DNA of 64,000 bases, taken from NCBI GenBank assembly GCA_025757745.1, contig CP107217.1:1488001-1552000 (forward strand). The letters run 5' to 3'. A model generated the notes under the pieces. It did no database searches and was not told where the DNA came from. It worked only from the letters and a program-made list of their open reading frames with translations. The position numbers were made by a program, and so were the translations under genes. Shown here in pieces: positions 33,844 to 43,175 of this stretch; within the stretch, counting starts at the first letter, position 1; the number at the start of each line of letters is the position of its first letter. The stretch is from Coriobacteriaceae bacterium. GTDB lineage: Bacteria > Actinomycetota > Coriobacteriia > Coriobacteriales > Coriobacteriaceae.

Positions 33844-34704
33844 ATGTCTTTTGCCATCATAACCGACTCCACGTCGGACATCTCCCCCGCCCGTGCCCAA
33901 GAGCTCGGCATTTACGTGATTCCACTGCATGTGATTATCGAGGGCGAGGACCTGCTCGACCAGGTGCAGATCACCGCCGAGGAATACGTCGCCCGCATGG
34001 CCGGCTCCGAGCAGCTGCCGCACACCTCGCAGCCGAGCGCCGGCGAGTTCAAGGCACTCTTTGACCGTGTGCTCGCCGACGGCCACGACAGCGCCATCTT
34101 TATCTCGCTGTGCAGCGAGTGGTCCGCCTGCTACGCCAACGCGTGCCAGGTGGCCGACACCCACGAGCTCGACGTGCGTTGCATCGATTCGCGCACCGGT
34201 TCGGGTGCCGAGGGCCTGCTCGTGGAGTATGCGCTCGCCATGCGCGAGGACGGCCGCAGTCTGGACGAGACCGAGGCGCAGATCCGAGCGACCCTGCCCG
34301 ACGCCCACCTGCTGCTGATTCCCCGCACGCGCGAGAACCTAGTCAAAAACGGCCGCGCCCCCAAGCTCGCCGGCCAGCTCACGCAGATGCTCAACATTCG
34401 CCTGGCCGTTTCGCCGGAGTGGAAATCGGGCGAGATCAAAGCCATCAAAAAGGGCCGCGGCGCCAAGCGCATCGTTGCGAACACCATGGCTGACTGCCTC
34501 GCATTTTTGGCGGAGCATCCGGGCTCAAGCGTGCGCGTGCTCACGACCGGCGCCGCCGAGGAGCAGGAACTTGTTAACCAGGCGCTCGCAGGCCGGGACT
34601 ACGTAGACGCCGGCACCGGCCCCATCGGCTGCACCATCGCCACCCACGTAGGCGTCGATGCCATCGCCATCAGCTACTGCCCCCGCTATCAGCCCATCCA
34701 CTAG
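33844..34704 (+). CDS. DegV family fatty-acid-binding protein (1)
   Basis: 286 residues. The start FAIITDSTSDISPARAQELGIYVIPLHV and the TSQPSAGEF, SLCSEWSACYANA and DSRTGSGAEGLLVEYAL blocks are the DegV core; a C-terminal domain contains GCTIATHVGVDAIAISY. DegV/FakB proteins bind fatty acids for FakA kinase; no fakA is in the window. Start ATG 33844 after GAAAGG. A second DegV lies at 48730. Confidence 0.86.
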   Translation: MSFAIITDSTSDISPARAQELGIYVIPLHVIIEGEDLLDQVQITAEEYVARMAGSEQLPHTSQPSAGEFKALFDRVLADGHDSAIFISLCSEWSACYANACQVADTHELDVRCIDSRTGSGAEGLLVEYALAMREDGRSLDETEAQIRATLPDAHLLLIPRTRENLVKNGRAPKLAGQLTQMLNIRLAVSPEWKSGEIKAIKKGRGAKRIVANTMADCLAFLAEHPGSSVRVLTTGAAEEQELVNQALAGRDYVDAGTGPIGCTIATHVGVDAIAISYCPRYQPIH

Positions 34705-34717
34705 GGGCACCTTTATC

Positions 34718-34784
34718 AGTTGCGGTGAAATAGGGACTGTTTTTGGCTTATCAGACGCAAATCAATCCCTATTCCACCGCAACT
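34718..34784. repeat. TTGCGGTGAAATA palindrome, copy c
   Basis: AGTTGCGGTGAAATAGGGA... pairs with ...TCCCTATTCCACCGCAACT between the DegV gene (plus) and the YafQ toxin (minus), 13 bp after each stop. Arm differences are again G.U only on the minus strand. Confidence 0.85.
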
Positions 34785-34797
34785 TAGAAATCGGCAA

Positions 34798-35106
34798 TCA
34801 GCCCAGCGGACCTTGGAACAGCTCCTCGTGCGAGCCCATCCTGACCAGTCGAATCACCGGATTAGTCTTATGCGACAAGTAGAGAACGACCACATCGACC
34901 AAGCCATCGGATAGATGGAAATCGATGTGGCCGTTGTAGTTGCCGCCCGGGTTTGAAAGCTCGTGGGCACCATATTCCGCGGGAAGCGATCCGTGAGCCG
35001 CAGGCTCTGCGACTGCCGCCTTAAACTCGGTTTTTAGCTGCGGATGGATGCGCATCGTCCGCTTGTAATCCGCCTTAAACTGAGCCTCGACCTTAATCTC
35101 AAACAT
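34798..35106 (-). CDS. YafQ/RelE-family mRNA interferase toxin
   Basis: 102 residues. EIKVEAQFKADYKRTMRIHP at the N-terminus, HELSNPGGNYNGHIDFHLSDGLVDVVVLYL in the middle and the terminal LVRMGSHEELF motif place it in the YafQ/RelE superfamily; H and D/E near the C-terminus are the expected catalytic positions. Toxins of this type cleave mRNA in the ribosome. It starts 2 bp after the antitoxin stop, a normal dinJ-yafQ order. Confidence 0.85.
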   Translation of the reverse strand: MFEIKVEAQFKADYKRTMRIHPQLKTEFKAAVAEPAAHGSLPAEYGAHELSNPGGNYNGHIDFHLSDGLVDVVVLYLSHKTNPVIRLVRMGSHEELFQGPLG

Positions 35107-35108
35107 CG

Positions 35109-35408
35109 CTAGTCCTCATCGAGGAACGACATCAGATTATCCACGCTGTCGAACGACGGGCTGTCGTCTGGCAGAATCCCCAACTCACGAGCCTCGGCGA
35201 TCACCATGGCACGTCTCGTTGCCTCGTTGGGAACTTCGGACCGGCCCACAATCTCAAACGGAATCTTCCGCTGATTTACAAGCTGCCGAACAGCAAGGTT
35301 GAGATACGAATTGAGACTCAGGCCAACCGAATCCAAGAACTCTGTCGCCTGCTCTTTGAGTCCCTCTTCGATGCGAACCGTCGTAGGCTTAACCGTTGCA
35401 GTAGACAT
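35109..35408 (-). CDS. DinJ/RelB-family antitoxin
   Basis: 99 residues. The ribbon-helix-helix start (TVRIEEGLKEQATEFLDSVGLSLNSYLNLAVRQLV) binds DNA as a dimer; the C-terminal tail (IPFEIVGRSEVPNEATRRAM...) would wrap the toxin. A start at ATG 35408 is preceded by GAGGAGGTCGCGT. The gene precedes and probably represses itself and yafQ through the repeats upstream. Confidence 0.86.
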   Translation of the reverse strand: MSTATVKPTTVRIEEGLKEQATEFLDSVGLSLNSYLNLAVRQLVNQRKIPFEIVGRSEVPNEATRRAMVIAEARELGILPDDSPSFDSVDNLMSFLDED

Positions 35409-35433
35409 ACGCGACCTCCTCGCCTCGTCTTTT

Positions 35434-35482
35434 GCATCAGTATACCCAATTTGGATGGCATCCTGATGTTAGATAGCATCAG
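35434..35482 (-). promoter_or_regulatory. Toxin-antitoxin operator repeats
   Basis: CTGATG-N8-CATCAG (35463-35468 and 35477-35482) and a further GCATCAG at 35434-35440 form nested inverted repeats just upstream of the antitoxin ATG, a typical autoregulatory site of a DinJ-type ribbon-helix-helix protein. Confidence 0.65.
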
Positions 35483-35536
35483 ATTGCCGTTCACATTACT
35501 TTAACCCACATTGCCGCAACGCCAGGAACGCTCGCC

Positions 35537-36295
35537 CTATATCAACCCGCTCAGAGCGATGTCGACGGCCTCGTTGAGGTCATCGGTGATGTGCACCAGC
35601 TCCGGATCGAGCGGGCTGATCATGCCGGCATCCATCACCGGGCCGTTGAGCCAGTCGAGCAGGCCCTGCCAGTACTCGCTGCCCACCAGCACGAGCGGCA
35701 TGCGCTTGACCTTGTGCGTCTGCACCAGCGTGAGGACCTCGAACATCTCGTCGAGCGTGCCAAAGCCGCCGGGGAACACGATGGCGCCCGAGCTGTATTT
35801 GACGAACATAGTCTTGCGCACAAAGAAGTAACGGAAGTCCATACCGAGGTTCACGTATTTGTTGAGCCCGTGCTCGTGCGGCAGCTCGATACCCAGACCG
35901 ACCGATTTGCCGTTGACGCTCGCCGCTCCCCTATTGGCCGCCTCCATGATGCCGGGGCCGCCACCGGTGATGACCGCCACGCCTCGCTGGGCGATCTTGC
36001 GCCCGACGGTGCGCGCCGCCTTGTAAAGCGGATCGGCCTTGGGCGTGCGGGCGCTGCCAAAGATGGTCACCGCGGGTCCAAGCTCGGCAAGCGCGCCAAA
36101 GCCATCGACAAATTCGGCCTGAATGCGCAGCACGCGCCAGGGGTCGGCGTGCAGCCAATCAGTCGATTCTTCGGGCGCCAGCAAGTTGGCGTACGTATTG
36201 TCCTTAGGAATCATGGGGCCGCGCATGACCACAGGGCCGCGGCGGTACGTCTCGTCGTAGGCCGGCTCGCCCTCGACGTTATCATTCTTCATCAT
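35537..36295 (-). CDS. LOG-family nucleotide hydrolase (TIGR00730)
   Basis: 252 residues from ATG 36295. The Rossmann-type motif VITGGGPGIMEAANRGA near 120 and PGGFGTLDEMFEVLT near 178 identify the LOG (cytokinin riboside monophosphate phosphoribohydrolase) / PpnN-like family; these enzymes hydrolyse nucleoside monophosphates. The N-terminal segment of about 50 residues (MMKNDNVEGEPAYDE...) is not part of the core. AGGAG lies 5 bases before ATG 36295; the longer upstream frame is not supported. Confidence 0.85.
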   Translation of the reverse strand: MMKNDNVEGEPAYDETYRRGPVVMRGPMIPKDNTYANLLAPEESTDWLHADPWRVLRIQAEFVDGFGALAELGPAVTIFGSARTPKADPLYKAARTVGRKIAQRGVAVITGGGPGIMEAANRGAASVNGKSVGLGIELPHEHGLNKYVNLGMDFRYFFVRKTMFVKYSSGAIVFPGGFGTLDEMFEVLTLVQTHKVKRMPLVLVGSEYWQGLLDWLNGPVMDAGMISPLDPELVHITDDLNEAVDIALSGLI

Positions 36296-36505
36296 GGGCA
36301 CTCCTATCGAAAAGAGAAACGGGCGGGGTCGACGCCATGCGTCAAACACCCGCCCGAACATCAACCATTCGGTATGGTACCCACGATGCATCAAGCGCTT
36401 GCAAGCTATCGGTCAGCGGTCGCGCAGACGGTGTTAGCGAACGTGATGACCGGCCGGCGCTCGCCCCTTGCCGTTGCCCGCGCTCTGCAAGCGCCCGCGC
36501 CGCTC

Positions 36506-37645
<1,140 letters not shown>

Positions 37646-37758
37646 AAACTGGAACTCCTTGGTTGCGGTTCATACGCAAACCATTATACGGGCAACCCGC
37701 AAGAAGCACCGACTCGACAGAAACTGGCGCGAGGAGGATACGGCAGGGACACGGCAAA

Positions 37759-37848
37759 TGAGCGTGGATTTTTGGACGCTTACCGGATGAGCGTGGATAA
37801 TCTCCCACTTTTGCCCAAAGCACAGCCCAAAAACGGGAGATTATCCAC
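37759..37848. repeat. TGAGCGTGGAT direct repeats with 14 bp inverted repeat
   Basis: TGAGCGTGGAT occurs at about 37759 and 37790. GTGGATAATCTCCC at 37793-37806 pairs perfectly with GGGAGATTATCCAC at 37835-37848. This lies upstream of tgt (minus strand), in the 436 bp gap 37646-38081, which otherwise holds the structured element below. Confidence 0.65.
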
Positions 37849-37908
37849 TTTCATTCTGCGGGCACTCATTTAAGTACGTCCCCGATGAGTGGAGCTATTT
37901 ACCAGCCA

Positions 37909-38080
37909 CGGCAACGCCGATATTTTGGCAACGTCAGCGAGCGGGTCGCATTTGAGACAAGGTGCCGTGAAATGAAAGGGCGCTGACCTTCTGGTCGCGC
38001 CCTTGAAATTGAACGGCAGATTGTCCAAATGCGGCCCGCGCAGCGTCGGCCGGTCCGCCGTTCGGTAGAACGGCGGAACC
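37909..38080. ncRNA. Candidate structured repeat element, copy 1
   Basis: A 172 bp element directly after the SDR stop codon (minus strand). Helices: GCGGGTCGCATTTG (37941-37954) with CAAATGCGGCCCGC (38026-38039); GCCGT/ACGGC (37964-37968 with 38013-38017); a hairpin with GACCTTCTGGTC core (37977-38003); and a terminal hairpin CCGCCGTTC-GGTA-GAACGGCGG (38055-38076). Copy 2 (41148-41307) has the same order with compensatory changes. The active strand is not known; both copies follow minus-strand stops. Confidence 0.6.
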
Positions 38081-38081
38081 C

Positions 38082-38882
38082 CTAAGGACGCTGGCCCATG
38101 CCACCCTCGAGGGTGACGGTCTCGCCGTTCATATACTTAAAGTCGGGACCGCAGAGCTGAACGACGACGCGGCCGATCTCCTTCTCGACGTCGCCGTAGT
38201 GGCCCGCCGGCGGCATGTGGACGTTGGCCTTGAACGCCTCGGGATAGGCATCCTGGAAGTTCTCGAGCGCAGTGGTCCAAGCAAGCGGGCAAACGATATT
38301 GACGTTGATGCCGTCCTTGCCCCACTCGTTGGCGGCAACGCGAGTCAGGCCGCGGATGCCCTCCTTGGCGGCAGCATAGCTGCACTGGCCGTAGTTGCCA
38401 AACAGGCCGGCGCCCGAAGCAAAGTTGACCACGGAGCCCTTGGTCTCTTTCAGGTGCGGATAGGCCTTCTGCATGTACAGGTAGGTAGCATACAGACCGG
38501 AGTAAATGGCCAGGTTAAACTGATCCATGGTGTGATCGGCAATGGTCACGCCCGAGGCGCTGGCCTGAGCGTTGTTGACGACGGCGTCGATGCGACCGAA
38601 CTCCTCAATCGCCTTGTCGATAACGTTCTGCACGACGGCCTCGTTGTCCTGGCTGGCGGAGACATCGGCCTGAACAGGCAGAACCTTGACGCCGTACTCA
38701 GCCTCGAGAGACTCCTTGGCAGCCTCGAGCTTGGCGACGTTGCGGCCGGTGATGACGAGGTTCGCGCCCTCCTTGGCAAAAGCGATATCGATGCCGTAGC
38801 CGATGGAGCCGGCGGAACCGTCCTTGAGCGTGGCCTTGCCGCCGCCGGTGACGATCACGGTCTTACCAGTGAAAAGTCCCAT
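38082..38882 (-). CDS. SDR oxidoreductase, 12alpha-hydroxysteroid-dehydrogenase-like
   Basis: 266 residues. GGGKAT...GSIGYGIDIAFAKEGANLVITGRN is the Rossmann nucleotide-binding start; NNAQASASGV near 108, SVVNFASGAGLFGN near 155 and YAAAKEGIRG near 175 give the catalytic Ser-Tyr-Lys set. INVNIVCPLAWTTALENFQDAYPEAF and the ending GETVTLEGGMGQRP closely match my memory of bacterial 12alpha-HSDHs (Clostridium sp. ATCC 29733, Eggerthella), which oxidise the 12-OH of bile acids with NAD(P). ATG 38882 follows GAAAGGA. Coriobacterial gut bacteria are known bile-acid modifiers. The assignment needs an alignment; a generic SDR is possible. Confidence 0.68.
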   Translation of the reverse strand: MGLFTGKTVIVTGGGKATLKDGSAGSIGYGIDIAFAKEGANLVITGRNVAKLEAAKESLEAEYGVKVLPVQADVSASQDNEAVVQNVIDKAIEEFGRIDAVVNNAQASASGVTIADHTMDQFNLAIYSGLYATYLYMQKAYPHLKETKGSVVNFASGAGLFGNYGQCSYAAAKEGIRGLTRVAANEWGKDGINVNIVCPLAWTTALENFQDAYPEAFKANVHMPPAGHYGDVEKEIGRVVVQLCGPDFKYMNGETVTLEGGMGQRP

Positions 38883-39176
38883 ACAAAGTCCTTTCAAATC
38901 GCGACGGGCGAACCCGCCGACTGCGCGCATCCAAATAAACGCGCCAAAAGCTGAGATGCAACTTTAGCGTGTTCAAGCGAAAATAAAAGACCACGGTAGG
39001 CGAACGGCACCACGTCGTTCGGCGAAGGGATTGTCAAGTACAAACTGGATATAGCGACCGAGTTATTGTTATCAGATCGAGCCATCGAACACGTTTTGAA
39101 ACTTTGCTGCGGCGCGCGGGATGTCGGCGCGAGACTTTATCATAGGGTGACAAACAACGATGAGGAGCACATGCCT

Positions 39177-40940
39177 ATGACAGACGAGCTGGACCCCCAG
39201 ACTCAACAGCATATTGATGATTCCGCAGACGTCACCGCAGATACTGACGCTGTGACCTGCGATGGTATCGACATCGACGACCCCATCTTGGACGAAAGCG
39301 CTACGGCGGAAACCCCCGAAACAGAAAACGCCGATGAGCAAAACGACGATGCGCCCGCTCAGGACGACGCCCCTGTACAGGACGACGCCCCGCAAGCAGC
39401 GGGCCCCATCGAGGTGTCTTCGGAAGAAGAGCTCGATGCCGTCATGGACTCCATGATGGATGCTGTCAAAGCGATGAAAGACGCCGTCGCCGATGCCGAT
39501 ATTGATGCCGAGGAAGAGGAGGCCGCCGAGGCGGCCTCGACCTTTGTGCCCGGAGAGACTCCGGTTGCCGACCAGGGCAGCACCATGCCCTCGTTTCTGC
39601 AGCTCGAGCACCCCACGATTGGCGCCGATGCGGTCGATCCGCACGCAGCAGGCTTTTCTGTGGTCGAGGGCGGTACCGGCAATATCGCCGCGCCGCAGGC
39701 TGCCGATGCGGACGCCGCCGACACCGCTCGCCCGACCGCCCCGCACTCCCCCGCCGCGAGCCGCGATCTGGGTACCGCCGTCTCGAACACTGCGAACGCC
39801 GTGGGCACCTTTATCGCCCAGGGTGCCTCGGCCATGCGCGAGATGAACGCCGCGAAAAAGGCACTTGCCGATGCCCGCACCCACCTGGCCGAACTTGAGC
39901 AGCGCATTGCCGATCAGGCCGAGGAACTCGAGACGCGCCAGGATATCGCAGGCCGCTACGACCAGATCGTCGCCGACCAGCGTCAGGCGATCGCCACAGC
40001 GCAAAAGACCGCTGCGGCAGCCGAGATTGACCGTGATGCCCACGCCGCCAAAGCGACAGAGCTCAAGGGTCAGTTCGAACAAATGAAGACAGAGGATGAC
40101 GCGACTGAGCTCCGCTTGAAGGCCGCGCTCGATGCCGTGGAGGCCCGCGAGGCGAGCTCGCGCGAGACCGGCAACCGCCTCGTTCGACGTCTTGAGGATT
40201 CCAAGCGCATCCGCGACAAGGTGCAGGCCGAGCGAGACGCCGGCATTGCCGCCGCACAACAAACCGTCGACGCCACGCGCGCCCAGCTCGAGACGCTGCG
40301 TCATGAGTATGCCGAGCTGCAACGCAATCCCTCGGCAAATCCCGCCAACTATACGGTGCGCACCAGCGAACTCTCGATGCAGATCTCCGACACGGCAGAT
40401 GCCCTGCGTAAAGCCGAAGAAGATGTCCCGCGCATCACCGCCGACCTTGAGCACTCGCTTGCCGCAGCCGAGCAGGCCGTCGAGCAGGCTCAAGCCCCCA
40501 TTGCCGAAGCCAAACGCGCGCATCAAGCCGTGACGGCTGAGGCCGATGCCGCGCGCGACGAGCTGCAGACGGCGAAAACCGCCGCTGCAACGCGCCAGCG
40601 CGAACTGCGCGAGAAGATCGCCGCCGAGGACAAGGCACGCCGCGACCAAGAGCAGAGCATCGCCAACGCCCAAGCAGATGCCGCACATGCGCAGTCGATC
40701 ATCGAACAGGCGAACGAAGTACACGACCACCCAGAGATTACTGAGTCGCTTGCAGGATCCTTGGCCCGAGACAAAGCCGAACACGCCGAGACCGAGCGAG
40801 AGGTTACCCAGCTCGAAGCCACCGAGGACGCGGTGCGCGAGCGTACCCGCGACTCACGCATCAAATTCACCGGCGCCATCGTCTGCATCGTCGCCGCAAT
40901 CCTGGCGATCATCCTGATCTGGCTGTTCGCGAGCAAGTAA
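39177..40940 (+). CDS. Coiled-coil tail-anchored membrane protein, unknown function
   Basis: 587 residues. An acidic, Asp/Glu/Ala-rich N-terminal 190 residues with low complexity, then a long Ala-rich coiled coil (about 205-545, heptads with E, A, K and Q), and one C-terminal membrane helix (FTGAIVCIVAAILAIILIWLF) followed by ASK. The topology predicts a cytosolic rod anchored at the membrane, comparable to septation or tethering proteins; no enzyme motif. ATG 39177 is favoured (GAGGAG 9 bases upstream; ATG 39171 is only 3 bases away). It has no operon partner; the palindromic copy d follows. Confidence 0.6.
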   Translation: MTDELDPQTQQHIDDSADVTADTDAVTCDGIDIDDPILDESATAETPETENADEQNDDAPAQDDAPVQDDAPQAAGPIEVSSEEELDAVMDSMMDAVKAMKDAVADADIDAEEEEAAEAASTFVPGETPVADQGSTMPSFLQLEHPTIGADAVDPHAAGFSVVEGGTGNIAAPQAADADAADTARPTAPHSPAASRDLGTAVSNTANAVGTFIAQGASAMREMNAAKKALADARTHLAELEQRIADQAEELETRQDIAGRYDQIVADQRQAIATAQKTAAAAEIDRDAHAAKATELKGQFEQMKTEDDATELRLKAALDAVEAREASSRETGNRLVRRLEDSKRIRDKVQAERDAGIAAAQQTVDATRAQLETLRHEYAELQRNPSANPANYTVRTSELSMQISDTADALRKAEEDVPRITADLEHSLAAAEQAVEQAQAPIAEAKRAHQAVTAEADAARDELQTAKTAAATRQRELREKIAAEDKARRDQEQSIANAQADAAHAQSIIEQANEVHDHPEITESLAGSLARDKAEHAETEREVTQLEATEDAVRERTRDSRIKFTGAIVCIVAAILAIILIWLFASK

Positions 40941-40967
40941 ACCAGCTGCCAAAAAACGCTCAACGCA

Positions 40968-41033
40968 GTTGCGGTGAGATAGTTCCTGTTTAGCCCCAAA
41001 AAGGCCAATTCAAGAACTATCTCACCGCAACTT
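40968..41033. repeat. TTGCGGTGA(G/A)ATA palindrome, copy d
   Basis: AGTTGCGGTGAGATAGTTC... pairs with ...GAACTATCTCACCGCAACT; a position changed from A to G in the left arm is matched by T to C in the right arm, a compensatory change. It lies 28 bp after the coiled-coil gene stop, in the gap 40941-41307, which contains only repeats. Confidence 0.85.
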
Positions 41034-41084
41034 ATTTAGATCGACGCAAGGCAACCTACCCCTCTTGCACCAATCTCTTGGACA

Positions 41085-41145
41085 TAAGGAGTGTCCCCAG
41101 GTGCCGGCACATAAGGAACGTCCCCAAGTGCCAACAACGGCAACG
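41085..41145. repeat. GGAGTGTCCCCAG repeat, copy C
   Basis: AAGGAGTGTCCCCAGGTGCC then GGAACGTCCCCAAGTGCC. It is immediately followed by the structured element copy 2 and matches copies A and B in order and spacing. Confidence 0.75.
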
Positions 41146-41147
41146 CC

Positions 41148-41307
41148 AATGTTTTGGCGAAGTCAGCGAAAACGCCCCTAAGCGAGCAAGGTGACGTGAA
41201 AGAGGAGGGCATTGACCTTCTGGTCATGCCCGACGATTGAACGTCAGATTGCCGCTTAGGGGCGTTTGCAGCGTCGACCAGTTACGCGGTTCGTAGAACC
41301 GCGTAAC
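41148..41307. ncRNA. Candidate structured repeat element, copy 2
   Basis: 160 bp directly after the queA stop codon (minus). Helices: AAACGCCCCTAAGCG (41170-41184) with CGCTTAGGGGCGTTT (41253-41267), perfect; GACGT/ACGTC (41193-41197 with 41241-41245); GGGCAT-T-GACC-TTCT-GGTC-ATGCCC (41207-41231); and GTTACGCGGTTC-GTA-GAACCGCGTAAC (41281-41307). The core CGGCAACGCC...GTCAGCGA and GCAGCGTCG are shared with copy 1, while helix sequences differ and still pair. Confidence 0.6.
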
Positions 41308-42525
41308 TTACAAAATCAGCATCGCGTCGCCAAAGCTGAAGAAGCGGTAGCGCTCCTCGATGGCGGCGGCGTAGGCATCCATGATCTGGTCGCGGGTGGC
41401 AAGCGCGCTCACGAGCATCATGAGCGTGGAGCGCGGCACGTGGAAGTTCGTGATCAGCGCGTCGACCACGTGATAGGTCGAGCCGGGCATGAGGTAGAGC
41501 TGCGTTGTCGCGTTCTCGCGCACCACGATGTCGCCGCGGCCGAGCGTGTCGGCCCCGTCCTCGCGGCCCTCAAAATAGCGCGCCGTCACAGCCGGATCGG
41601 ACACCGGCGCGTCCGCGTCAAACGCGCTCTCGAGCGAGCGCACCGCGGTGGTGCCGACGGCGATCACACGATGACCCTCGGCCTTGGCCTTGTGCACGGC
41701 ATCGACAACCTCCTGCGACACGTGGTAGCGCTCGGTGTGCATCACGTGCTGCGTGGGGTCGTCCTCCTCCACCAGACGGAAGGTATCGATACCCACCTCG
41801 AGCTCGACGGCGGCAAACTTCGCACCCTTGGCCTCGATAGCGGCCATGAGCTCGGGCGTGAAGTGCAGACCCGCCGTAGGAGCGGCAGCCGAGTGCTCCT
41901 CCTTCATGGCGTAGACGGTCTGGTACTTCTCGGGATCGCCCTCGTAATCGGTAATGTAGGGCGGCAGCGGCACGTGGCCGGCAGCGTGGATGGCCTCGTC
42001 GAGCGTGCGCGGGTCGCCGGCGGCATTGCAACCGGCCGGCTCAAAACGCACCAGACGGCCGCCGCGGCTATCGGTGACAAAGTCGACGACCTCGGCCGTC
42101 AGCACCACGGGAGCCCCCTCGGGCGCATGGGCGCCACCGGCGCGATACTCAATATGAGCACCGGGCTTCAGGCGCTTGCCCGGCTTGACCAAGCACTCCC
42201 AAACATGGCCCAGCGGATCCACGTCCTCGCGGCGCTTGAGCAGCAGCGTCTCGACCACGCCGCCCGAGCCGGCTTTGCGACCGATCAGGCGAGCCGGCAT
42301 CACGCGCGTCTGGTTGATGACGAGCACGTCGCCCGGCTCGATATAGTCGATGATGTCGCGGAAGATGCGGTGCTCAACGGTACCGCCGTGCTCCAGCGGC
42401 GTTCCCGCCTGGGAGCCCTTGCGATCCACCACCAGAAGGCGGCAGGAGTCGCGCGGCTCGGCAGGAGCTTGGGCAATCAGTTCCTCGGGAAGGTTGTAGT
42501 CAAAATCATCGGTACGCATAGACAC
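41308..42525 (-). CDS. queA: S-adenosylmethionine:tRNA ribosyltransferase-isomerase
   Basis: 405 residues, longer than the usual 340-360 because of a loop of about 50 residues before the LPPYI motif. Family landmarks: DFDYNLPEELIAQAPAEPRD near 6, RVMPARLIGRK near 75, LPPYITDYEGDPEKYQTVY near 190, SAAAPTAGLHFT near 215, GTTAVRSLES near 290 and YRFFSFGDAM at the end. It transfers ribosyl from SAM to preQ1-tRNA to form epoxyqueuosine. A GTG start at 42525 is favoured by AAGGAG 8 bases upstream; the ATG two codons later is a fallback. It follows queH by 64 bp. Confidence 0.93.
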   Translation of the reverse strand: MSMRTDDFDYNLPEELIAQAPAEPRDSCRLLVVDRKGSQAGTPLEHGGTVEHRIFRDIIDYIEPGDVLVINQTRVMPARLIGRKAGSGGVVETLLLKRREDVDPLGHVWECLVKPGKRLKPGAHIEYRAGGAHAPEGAPVVLTAEVVDFVTDSRGGRLVRFEPAGCNAAGDPRTLDEAIHAAGHVPLPPYITDYEGDPEKYQTVYAMKEEHSAAAPTAGLHFTPELMAAIEAKGAKFAAVELEVGIDTFRLVEEDDPTQHVMHTERYHVSQEVVDAVHKAKAEGHRVIAVGTTAVRSLESAFDADAPVSDPAVTARYFEGREDGADTLGRGDIVVRENATTQLYLMPGSTYHVVDALITNFHVPRSTLMMLVSALATRDQIMDAYAAAIEERYRFFSFGDAMLIL

Positions 42526-42589
42526 GTCGGATACTCCTTATATAGCTAAAGTCCGCTCTACATCCTAGCAGGCTGACGTCCCAAATGAA

Positions 42590-43165
42590 CTACTTTTTGG
42601 CGGCTTTGCGCTCGTCGCGGATGCGGGCGCGGTCCATGGCCGCCTCGACGGCCGAGAATCGGCAGCCGCAGTAATTCTGCCGATACATACCCAGCTCGCG
42701 CGAACGACGTGTCGCCTCGGGGTAATACGGACGAAAATCGCGAATCACCGGAGTGAGACCGCGGGCGGCAGCCAGACGCTCCAACACATCATTGCAGGTT
42801 TCGAACAACTGATACGGCGAGACGGCGAGCGTCGTACCCACAGACTCAAACCCGCGTTCCTGGGCCACACGACATGCCTCGGCCAAGCGCAGGGCATAGC
42901 ACGCGCGACAGCGACGGGGTCGATCGGCGCCCAGCGGGGCCACGCCGGCCTCCCAGCGCTCCCGGTCCTCCCCCGCCTCGATAAGCTCGATGTCGCCATC
43001 GGCACACCACCGGCGCAGCTCGTCCAAACGCCGCTGCCATTCATCGTGCGGCTGAATATTGGGGTTGGTCCAGCAGATTGTGGGCTCAAACCCTTCCTCG
43101 CGCAGCAGGCGGACCGGCTCAAGAGAGCACGGCGCACAGCAGGCGTGCAACAACAACGGCTTCAT
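42590..43165 (-). CDS. queH: Epoxyqueuosine reductase QueH
   Basis: 191 residues. HACCAPCSLEPVRLL near 8 gives the first two cysteines, CWTNPNIQPHDEW near 35, then RCRACYALRL near 95 gives the second cysteine pair and YCGCRFS near 170 the final Cys pair. This pattern matches the DUF208/QueH epoxyqueuosine reductase, which replaces QueG and makes queuosine in tRNA, with iron and likely an iron-sulphur cluster. A start at ATG 43165 is favoured by GAGGAG 6 bases upstream; ATG 43171 overlaps it closely. The gene lies with queA and a DUF3267 gene in one operon. Confidence 0.88.
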   Translation of the reverse strand: MKPLLLHACCAPCSLEPVRLLREEGFEPTICWTNPNIQPHDEWQRRLDELRRWCADGDIELIEAGEDRERWEAGVAPLGADRPRRCRACYALRLAEACRVAQERGFESVGTTLAVSPYQLFETCNDVLERLAAARGLTPVIRDFRPYYPEATRRSRELGMYRQNYCGCRFSAVEAAMDRARIRDERKAAKK

Positions 43166-43175
43166 CGACATCTCC

